Assembly: GCA_900175165.2 (NCBI GenBank)
Contig: FWWN02000439.1
Location: 1 to 23,927 of the forward strand
Direction of reading: 5' to 3'
Length of the DNA stretch: 23,927 nt
From: Rhizomucor pusillus
Taxonomy: Eukaryota > Mucoromycota > Mucoromycetes > Mucorales > Lichtheimiaceae
The number at the start of each line of letters is the position of its first letter. The first letter of the stretch is position 1. A program made the translations under genes and the position numbers. The notes beneath the pieces were generated by a model. That model was not told the DNA's origin. It did not search any database and worked only from the letters and a program-made list of their open reading frames with translations. Shown piece after piece: positions 10,144 through 17,873 of the stretch.

Positions 10144-11983
10144 GCTTCGCTGAAAAGAAGAATGCGATATTATTGATAGAGGCATATTTATGACTGTTGT
10201 GACTGCAAATATAAGACGCAGTACAGTATATTCCTCAGGTCTCCATCTTGGCACTGCTCCCACATCCGCCATTGAAGAGAATTTGAGTACATCTATTGCT
10301 GCAGGAATTACACCACTGTGCCTTTTTTTAGCAATTACCGCCAGAAAATGCAAACTCGCAAACATGTGTGGGAGCACCATCAAGGCATTTCCCGGTGTAA
10401 TAGTTGGCTTGGGCGATCCACATTACTCTCCTCCAGAGATTCTTGCATTACACTGTCTGCCACTTTACTGAGCTTATCGACGAGAGGCCACATGCCACGA
10501 GTAAGGTGCTTGACCTTATCAGCGACTTTTTGCTTTCCTTGATAGTTTTAATGCTTTCGATGATCAGTTTAAGCATTGATTCCTGCGCTTTCTCAAGGTT
10601 ATGTTCCGCTTTGGCTCAGCTGAACATCATCACTTTGCTCCAGCCTACCTTTTCCGCCTCTGTTTGATACACAGGCATTGGTACAGTAACTGGCGCTCTG
10701 TTTTGCCTTGCTCATCGTCGGCGGTTCGTCTTCTACGCATAACCGGAAAAGAGTAGAAGAATACTGGCAAGATCCACCATCATGCACTTTTTATTATCAA
10801 GCACAAGATGCGAGGAACCAGACACAAACTGTCCAATTTTTCAGCGACTGTTGCTGAAAAAACATCTGATATGCTTAAGCCTCCAGCGTCTATACTTGCT
10901 CGTTTTTTTTAGAAGATATCAAGCGTATTTCTTGGAATCAAAGAGCAATTTCACGAACCAGGCGACACCGAAGATTGAAGAAAGACACACTTAATCATCA
11001 ACGCAAAACCACAGCTCAAGAACACTGATGCAAAATCACGGGCGCAAAATAGAAACACTTAGAAGTTTTTCCACATTAGCGCAAACGGCGAGGAAAAATC
11101 CTGTAATTCAAGGGATTTACGATGGTAAATGAAGGCTTGCTTTTATCATCTATCCGTTCATAGCCAGTTCTCAGTTACATCCTCGGAGATTTTGTATAAG
11201 ATCAGATATTCCAAGGAAACTGTCGATTGCAAGAGGCTCAAAGGTACCGGATGTAGATGGATAATTGCGAGGCGTACCTATCCCAATCAATGTTCCTTTC
11301 CAAAAAAGTTTCAGCCTTGCAAATGTTGAATACAAAGTCACCTACCTTCCGCACCGGTAAGCACGTTTTTAAGGCTTGAATTCGAGTTCTGATTGCTAAC
11401 CATGTAAAAGCTCAAGTTGCCGGAATGGCATTCGTGAAACCGCGGACATTACCTCACTTCGCTCTTCGGAGTGATTTCGTAAGTATACACTGGATAGAAA
11501 CTCTGTAAACGCATGCTTACATTTTTTAGTTCAGGAGAGGTAAGCAGCAGAACGAAATAGTACAACATGAGCCTATGACTCATCAATTCTCGCGCTGATG
11601 CTGCTTCGGGGCGGCTTTGTGCTTGGAGACTATGCTTGCGGCATGTAACATACTTATGTGTGGAGACATTGTAAAGCATACTCAGCATGGGTCATTAACG
11701 TGAATTCTTTTCATCAGGCCGCAAAGTATATTCTCAATAGCGCAAAACGTTGTCCCAAGTAGCGCGAAAATTTTATCAAAAAAAGTATTGCACAACATAG
11801 TTAAATAAAAAACCATACCAGTAATAATGTTCGCTACATTGTACTTACAATTAGACGCTTATGATGGATGAAAGGAATAAGCAGTAATCTCAGCTAGGTG
11901 CAGAAAGTTCTGAGGTTAATTTAAACATGACACGTTTTAGGACTCTCAGGACGGGAGCTCCTCTTTCTGTGTGAACTAATGTC
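10144..11983. other. Region without an intact gene between tRNA-Arg and the MED11-like gene
   Basis: Apart from the decayed minus-strand frame at about 10380-10600, I see only short frames on both strands with frequent stops and no recognisable motifs. The last ~200 bp before 11984 should contain the promoter of the MED11-like gene. There is an out-of-frame ATG at 11979 that is followed at once by a stop and overlaps the start at 11984. Confidence 0.4.
10380..10600 (-). pseudogene. Possible decayed coiled-coil reading frame
   Basis: On the minus strand, a helical, charged frame (ESMLKLIIESIKTIKESKK) passes by a change of frame into KVADKVKHLTRGMWPLVDKL, then SKVADSVMQESLEESN, and stops at 10380. 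The two pieces read as one amphipathic helical protein interrupted by a single frameshift, which suggests a dead gene or transposon gag-like protein. No family can be named. It may be chance, as the open stretch is only 168 nt. Confidence 0.22.
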
Positions 11984-12541
11984 ATGAGCAACCAAGAAAG
12001 CAGCTCCACTGTTGACGATGCGCAATATCTCGCAGAGAGCACACTTCGAATCCGAGAGCTACATGAAATCGAACAGGTACACGTCATTTGCTAACCTTTA
12101 CCGTGACACGTATCTCACGATCTGAATTATCTAGAAATTGGTGCATCTAGTGGAAACGGCCGGCGATGCAATGGGACTGCTGGCTGGCGTGGACGACAAT
12201 GAATCAGAAGAATCCATTCAAAAACGCTCCAGTAATTTTCGAGAGCTAGCAGCACGCTATTTTTCACTTGTTAACGTGGGTAATCCCTTTTCTTTCGCTT
12301 GACAAATAAGAGCCACAATTGAGTTTTCCTTTGTTATCTTTACATATAGGACATCCAACTTTCTCTACGCAGCAATGCGCAATATCTCGCAAAGGCAGAT
12401 AGTACACCACCAGGTGCGAATAGGAGCATTCCCTTTCGAGCTTCGATTGCAACCGAACAGACCGAATTGGAAGTGTGGACCATGGCAGTGCAAACGATAC
12501 AGCAGCGAGTGGAGCATCTTAAACGGCTGGCGCAAGAATAG
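11984..12541 (+). CDS. Mediator complex subunit 11-like protein
   Basis: Probable Mediator head-module subunit, which helps bridge activators and RNA polymerase II/TFIIH. Exons: 11984-12076, 12135-12275, 12350-12541 (141 aa); introns are 58 and 74 bp, GT-AG, all phase 0. The protein is almost all helical, matching the MED11 layout: RIRELHEIEQKLVHLVETAG, then an AMGLLAG turn, a FRELAARYFSLVNDIQLSLR helix that is the family's best-conserved block, a PF-containing linker (SIPFRAS), and a C-terminal helix ending in VEHLKRLAQE. The size fits (fungal and animal MED11 are about 110-150 aa). ATG 11979 upstream is out of frame and stops immediately. A 17-nt exact direct repeat places AQYLA in both exon 1 and exon 3. 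The stop codon lies 3 bp from the stop of the opposing Mgs1/WRNIP1 gene. The assignment rests on motif pattern, so a different small helical subunit remains possible. Confidence 0.65.
12018..12034 (+). repeat. 17-bp direct repeat, copy 1 (MED11-like exon 1)
   Basis: ATGCGCAATATCTCGCA is present exactly here and again at 12375-12391, in the same codon frame, encoding AQYLA each time. Copies lie 357 bp apart in exons 1 and 3 of the same gene. Confidence 0.9.
12375..12391 (+). repeat. 17-bp direct repeat, copy 2 (MED11-like exon 3)
   Basis: Second exact copy of the 17-mer seen at 12018-12034, read as N-AQYLA-K here and D-AQYLA-E in exon 1. The flanking codons differ (AAGGCA versus GAGAGC), so identity is confined to the 17 bases. 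Confidence 0.9.
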
Positions 12542-12544
12542 TTA

Positions 12545-14804
12545 TTACTTTCTATCTTGATCGAGAAATTTACGCGTTTTTAACTCGTCAGGGAGATATG
12601 TCTGATCCACCGGTTCATCGTAATCTGGATTATACTTGTAACCTTTTCCATATCCAACATCCTGCATTGTTGTTAGCGAGCTAATGTACCCGGATCATCG
12701 TTGTCACAAACCTTCATCAATTTTGTGGGAGCATTTCGAATATGCAACGGTACAGGATAGTTTGGTTCCTGCCGAATCGTTTCCTTCACCTAACAGCGAA
12801 ACAACATGCATCAGTTATATTAGTCTGGGTCGTCGGGGATCGAGGGCTCCGTAGTAGGTTTGTTCCATTGACTTACAAGATTGTATGCTTTGTATGTTCG
12901 AACACTTTTTTTCGTTTCTGCCAGATATGTGACTAGATGTGCTAAGATTGTATCGCATTCAGGCATGCCTATCCTTTCACAGGCTTGATAAGCAGAAACT
13001 GCCTAGAAAGCAGAAAGATAATTGTGTATATGCATGATGAAATGTTGCATAAATGGATAAACTTTTCATACCAGCGGCAAAGCAGAATTGTCAGCGAGAC
13101 CGATGTCCTCACTTGCACATCGAACCAAGCGTCTAGCTACGTAGAGTGGATCCTCTCCTGCCTCCAACATGCGGCCTAACCAATACAGAGCTGCATCGGC
13201 ATCGCTGTACAGTGTTAAGTACTATAATACTCGTCCGCTTTGCAAGCAATGGAAACTGTTACCTTCCCCGGATACTTTTATGCAAAGCACTAATGATATT
13301 GTAATGCTCTTCTCCGTTGCGATCATATAACAAGTGCGATTTCTGAAATGCACCTATTTACAAGTGTCATTGGTGGCATCATAGTTATAGAAATGAAAAG
13401 ATATGTACCTTTAACAGTTTCTACCTGCAGCGTTGCGTCCTTTGATGGTAATACGCTCAAGGCAACTTCCAAAGTATTCAAGGCATTCCTTGCTGGAAAG
13501 GATCGTTACTGACTCGTGCTCTCTATTTCTACTCATTTCCCATTTTAACTTACCATCACCATCGCTGAAGTTTGCTAAATATCGAAGAGCTTCCTCTTCT
13601 TCAGGCTTGTGTTCCTTTTGTTGTTGGCCTTCACATCGCCAATGCAGCAGAGCTCGTGAAAGAATACCGACAAGCTGATCTTCCGAAAGTCTTTTCAGCA
13701 CGAATACTCTGCAACGCGATAACAGCGCAGAATTGACCTTGAAACTAGTAGGTATCAGTAACAGTTTGCTTAGATTAGTCGCTGATAACCTTTGCGGAAA
13801 AAGAGACTGATAATCCAATTACCTAGGATTTTCAGTAGTCGCACCAATGAGATGTATGGTCCCTTGCTCTACATATGGCAAAAATAGATCTTGCTGCGCT
13901 TTTGTGAATCTGTGAATTTCATCAATGAATATAATTGTTTTTTGTCCAGTCAGACTGAGATGGCCCCTCGCCTCATCGAATGCTTTCTTCACATCAGATG
14001 CACCGTGACTCGTAGCGCTTAATTCTATGAACCGTGATTTCGTTGTTTTAGAAATGATACGTGCAATTGTCGTTTTTCCACATCCAGGAGGACCCCACAA
14101 AATCATCGACGGTATTCGATCATATTGCATTAGTGCTTTTAAAACACCTTTCTCTCCCAAAAGCTCTTCTTGACCAACGAACTCGGACAACGATGATGGG
14201 CGTACTTGATGTCCACCTTTTAGGTAACTAGTTCTCATAAAATATCATATATTACCTCACCTTTTGCTGCCAAAGGCATAGATTCAAGCGCAAGATCCTG
14301 CCTCGGTCGCTTGGCCACCGGTGAACTGATCTGATCACTATGTGGTGCTTTCTGTAGCTGCTCGTTTGCTGGTCGTTTCATAGTGGACGATCCTGGAGAA
14401 TTTGAAGCTGAAACATGACCAGTGGTTGAACTTTTGCTTGCTGATATAAACAATGGTGCCATACGCTGCGGCTAATGGTACTTAGTTCAGTTTATGACTT
14501 AGTCTAATATATACGATATTACTATGCACCTGAGTAGGACTCTTATCATTCGTGTTTGCAGGATGTTTCTCGGGTGGTTCGATGCTGCCTGATAAGCTCA
14601 GACGACTTTGCTGCGCCTTGAGAGGATTTGCTGCAGCATTCTTTGTTACAGGTGGACAGTTGGCATCAATGTGAGCATTGATCTGTGAAGCAGGTACGGT
14701 CTGTTCACATATTGGGCAGTTGACTGCGGGGACAGCTTTGTCAGCTTTGTTGCATGGCCTTGTCTATACTCTGTAACCTGTCTACCTTGATCGTCCATTG
14801 TCAT
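12545..14804 (-). CDS. MGS1: WRNIP1/Mgs1 family AAA+ ATPase with UBZ4 zinc finger
   Basis: AAA+ ATPase of the RarA/Mgs1/WRNIP1 family, acting at stalled replication forks with ubiquitinated PCNA. Exons on the minus strand, 5' to 3': 14804-14786, 14723-14530, 14471-14261, 14204-13823, 13744-13554, 13492-13409, 13353-13263, 13204-13072, 13002-12877, 12789-12712, 12661-12545 (541 aa; yeast Mgs1 is 587). All ten introns are GT-AG, 50-87 bp. A UBZ4 ubiquitin-binding finger lies at 9-29 (C9, C12, H24, C29). A disordered Ser/Lys-rich linker follows. Walker [10 protein letters not shown] is at 179-187, Walker B IIFIDE at 232-237, the GATTENPS sensor-1 region at 262-269, and Arg279 in LLSRCR is the likely arginine finger. 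The C-terminal MgsA-type domain includes [31 protein letters not shown] and ASEDIGLAD. Exon 1 has only 19 nt. The third exon has two in-frame acceptors 6 nt apart (14471 or 14465). Confidence 0.94.
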
Positions 14805-14936
14805 TCGGGAAGCTGTCAAACTCCTGAAAGACTGAGGGAAAGCTCGAGGGCGAAACGGAAAGCAAGTTACGCACCGGATTTGGTAATTCCAGATGGTTTT
14901 TGGCATGATATCCGACATATTTCTCCCTTTTCCAAG
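14805..14936. promoter_or_regulatory. Divergent promoter between Mgs1 and the coiled-coil gene
   Basis: The start codons of the minus-strand Mgs1/WRNIP1 gene and the plus-strand SIKE-like gene are only 132 bp apart. Both promoters and both 5' leaders must fit in this space, implying a shared bidirectional promoter. I see no clear TATA box on either strand. Confidence 0.5.
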
Positions 14937-15881
14937 ATGACCGATGATGTATTTCAACGAGTACTGAAGCTCACAAATGATCTTGCTGTGCAGCAGCAAT
15001 CAAATCAAGCTTTGGCTTCCGGAATAAAATCGCAGCTAGTCGAGCTCAAGGTATTGTCATTGCTGTCGTTTAAAATGGCCTTTGAGTGTTAAAAGTCGGC
15101 ATATAGCAAAGGACTGCCAACAGCGCCCTTGAACGCGGTAAGCTAGGCGATGTGAAAGGAATATATCTCGAATACTATCTTAAAACCTTCGCCAAAGAGC
15201 AATCCTCGACTGCAACGGGAGAACAGTTGTTGCTTAAAGCCGAAGATTTCTCAGAGGATAGCATCCAGGCAAAATATGCAAACCTATTAAAAGAGCACGA
15301 GGAAGTGCTACAAGAAAATCGGCAGCTGGAAATACATTGTAAAGATCTGCAGAAACTTGTGAAAGAATACGAAGTAGCATTAGAACACGTCGCTACAAAA
15401 CTTAGAGATCACACGGCAAGCAGATTTTACGACGACATCGATCGATGTTTGTTGCGCTGATGAAACTTTTCTATAGATATCCTCTTCAGAAGGTCATGTG
15501 CAGCTACGAAGGGAATTTGAGGCCTTGTTGGATGCAGAAAAGGTCAGCCAGAAAAGAAGAATGCTACTGTGCGTTGTAATCTCATCCGGAGTTTTCATGC
15601 AGAGTACTACAGCAGAATTGATGATCGAAAATATTACATTGCGGCAACATTTACATCGATTGGGAGCACTTCTGCGAGAAGCATACAACCAAGATGATAC
15701 AGATAACTATACCACCCAACTCGCCCAACTTGCCATGGAGAATCAAGGCTTGAGAGATGCATTGAAAATCTCGACCGTAGCTCTGGATCCTCTACCGCCG
15801 TCAGCTAAATGTGACAAACCTGAAGCTGTCAAATCATATAGCCAAAGCGGTGTCGTAGAGGAATTCTTTACTGACAAATGA
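14937..15881 (+). CDS. SIKE/FGFR1OP2-like coiled-coil protein (possible STRIPAK component)
   Basis: Exons: 14937-15050, 15107-15415, 15477-15542, 15603-15881 (255 aa). Nearly the whole protein is coiled coil: LASGIKSQLVELK near the start, KYANLLKEHEEVLQENRQLE with KDLQKLVKEYEVALEHV in the middle, and LAQLAMENQGLRDALKIS near the end. The spacing of these blocks, especially the last (animal members have a LENKELRELLxIS-like block), resembles the SIKE/FGFR1OP2 family. Those proteins belong to STRIPAK phosphatase complexes, which in fungi act in cell fusion and septation. A generic coiled-coil protein is the alternative. The second intron only works as GC-AG; the third (60 nt) has no stop and could be retained, giving 275 aa. 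The stop codon is 30 bp from the convergent stop of the next gene. Confidence 0.55.
15416..15476 (+). other. Probable GC-AG intron in the coiled-coil gene
   Basis: Splicing from ACG|GCAAGC to CTATAG|ATA joins two long coding frames in phase 0 with a 61-bp intron, the normal size here. The only GT donors before the in-frame stop (near 15446 and 15450) would leave an intron of about 30 bp and put the frames out of register with this acceptor. The donor bases after GC (AAGC) resemble the strict consensus seen at GC donors. Confidence 0.65.
15543..15602 (+). other. Stop-free 60-nt intron, or optional exon segment
   Basis: This segment starts GTCAGC and ends TTTTCATGCAG, with a pyrimidine-rich tail. 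It is a multiple of three and contains no stop in frame, so translation passes through it (VSQKRRMLLCVVISSGVFMQ). The hydrophobic insert would break a coiled coil, so removal as an intron is favoured. Confidence 0.6.
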
Positions 15882-15911
15882 GATATACGTGATATCCGTA
15901 CCATATCCCAA

Positions 15912-17020
15912 TCAAAGCTTTGGAATTTCTACACATATTCCTTGTTTTTGTTGTTGTTCCCACCATCTGATCGCGCTCATAACTCGTACTTTCCAATCGG
16001 CGCCTCCTGCTAGTATATCTTTGTCCTTTAGACATTTCCGAATAGTGATTATAGCTTCCTTCTGTCCTGCATCGTATTCCTCTTTACATCTTTGGATGAA
16101 GCTTGGTTTGGCTCCAGTCAGACGCGCTATTTCCGCTGTAGACATGGATTCTTCAAGCATGCCAAATATTGTCCAGACTCTGCCTTTCTTCAGCAGCCAC
16201 GGTTTGACAACGAATCGGTAAGGTCTACCTACAAAGAGAAGCCTCGTTTCTATGGATGGTTCTCTGTTTGTAAGCCCCAGGCCTACACGACTAGAAGCAT
16301 GAACAGCGTGCTCGTCGCCATTGTTGTCGAGTATCTTTTGCCTTTTCGTTGGACGTCTTTGCTTTTTTCCGTTGTTATTTTCCACATCAATATGTCGCGG
16401 TTCTAGGTAGAAACCACTCTCGATGTCCCAGCACCATCCAGTACGCTCTTTCCACCGTGTTTCCACAAGTTCCTTGATGCTTTTGTATCGCAACGTTGAC
16501 AGGATCTCGTCCACCACAAGGCTTGGTCCTTCAATAATCTTCCCTGAGTCTTGATCTAGTATAGCTCGTATCAAGACACCACCTGCGCTATCCTTCTCCT
16601 TGTTTCCGAGCGTAATATCTACACCTTTTCTGGATCCTCCACGAAATCCTTTGGACATTGCAACGTGGTGAAAAAACTTGCAAGTTTCATATCAGTATCA
16701 TCTAACATTGCATTTGCTATGTTATTGTTTACCCAAGCTCCAGGCTTCTTCTGTAGCGGATGACCATGGCAGTATGGATCTGGATGTCCATGTTTTGGTG
16801 CTGTCAAGTATACTTCAATCTCCAGCATGTCGTATCGCTTGTCGCCAATCACCAGGACATACTTTAGCATCTCTCTGCAAATATATCCAAGCCGTCTCTC
16901 GTAGTGATCCATGGATTCCGATGGCGATGCATTTTCAATCAATTGTGGATCAAATAACGTTTTCAATTTTTCCATAAGACCAAGAAGGTTACTGACGCCA
17001 CGTAGCAATTCAATGACCAT
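15912..17020 (-). CDS. 3-methyladenine DNA glycosylase-like protein with HTH-like tail
   Basis: Exons on the minus strand: 17020-16733 and 16676-15912, joined by a 56-bp GT-AG intron (350 aa). The order of blocks is MLEIEVYLTAPKHGHPDPYC, then KPGAW|FFHH across the splice, KGFRGGSRKGVDITLG, GGVLIRAI, and SSRVGLGLTN further on. This resembles an uncharacterised family related in pattern to alkyladenine/3-methyladenine glycosylases, which excise alkylated bases: an E-x-E-xYL strand, a Cys/His-rich loop, PG-x-(W/Y), and a late R(V/I)G motif. Between them lies a basic stretch KKQRRPTKRQK (about residues 199-209), a likely nuclear signal. The C-terminus carries an HTH-like segment, TAEIARLTGAKPSFIQRCKE. 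Enzyme activity is inferred from pattern only; the catalytic residue cannot be fixed. The start is the first ATG of the frame. It lies two genes from the Mgs1 replication-repair gene, with no sign that they are co-regulated. Confidence 0.5.
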
Positions 17021-17873
17021 CCTTCCTAAATTACTTTGCTATTTCTTACGCGACATGTGCACATAATGAATGGTCTATCGAGAAGATAAAAGACATCATG
17101 TCTGAAACTATAGCGAAGAAGACAAATATCGTACCGATTTGGATCAAGAAATAACATGGCAGAGTTAGAAGTTTATTCAAAGATTGAATAATGAGCAAAT
17201 TGCGACAGGGGAACTTACAGCATTGACAAAGAAGCAAGATCAGTATCAATACAGGCCAAGATTACACGCGATGAATCTTACCAGCTAGTGTCAAGAGACT
17301 AAAAGCTAAACGTCAACGATCAAAAAAATCAAAAACGCAAACATCGACCTCAAGTTCAAACCATCAAAACCTTCTCATATACATTTTCATTGTTGAAACA
17401 TCCAACCCTTACGTGCTGAAAATCTAGAGCAACTGTAACTTGTAGGAAACGACACGAAACTCCCTACTACATCCGCATGGTCGACAGCCGGAGCCAGACC
17501 TCCCTCCAGTGTGCAACTAGTGGACCACAGACTATTTTTGGAAGAAACTCGAGGTCAACGAAGTGCGATTACATTGTAGAGGGACCCGTCCACGTGAAAA
17601 CCAAAGTGAAGATTCACAACGCTCACAAGACGGATGCAGGAAAGGGGCCCAGTCGCCTGAATGAAAATTATCGGCTTTATTGGAAACTGTTTGACTACTT
17701 ACGTACAATCGTAAGATTGAGCGAGGACTGAATATCTTGAAAATTTGCAAGCATACAAGCACAATAATTCAGGAAGCTTTTATTTTAAATACTCTATAGC
17801 ACAACATAGCTTTGGCAAGATACTTGTAATTGGGGTACATTCTATGGAGGAGAGATATCAATGAGTTTGGGAG
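17021..17873. other. Divergent intergenic region upstream of the glycosylase-like and CLASP-like genes
   Basis: This 853-bp stretch separates two divergent start codons and should hold both promoters. A plus-strand frame at 17477-17731 (84 codons) has an ordinary ATG but no recognisable motif. It does not splice convincingly into the CLASP-like gene, because an in-frame stop precedes that gene's first ATG. It is most likely chance or a short upstream transcript. Confidence 0.4.

Noticed and set aside
14646..14999. 117-codon minus-strand frame covering the Mgs1 5' region
   Set aside because: It overlaps the true first exon in frame but then reads through the first intron into another frame. 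Splicing 14786 to 14723 restores the UBZ4 finger, which this frame does not encode.
15446..15476. GT donor near 15446 in the coiled-coil gene
   Set aside because: It would make a 31-bp intron, far below the 50-87 bp seen elsewhere, and the phase does not match the downstream exon.
17477..17731. 84-codon frame as a first exon of the CLASP-like gene
   Set aside because: No convincing donor/acceptor pair joins it, and an in-frame stop lies just before ATG 17874. No homology pattern is visible.
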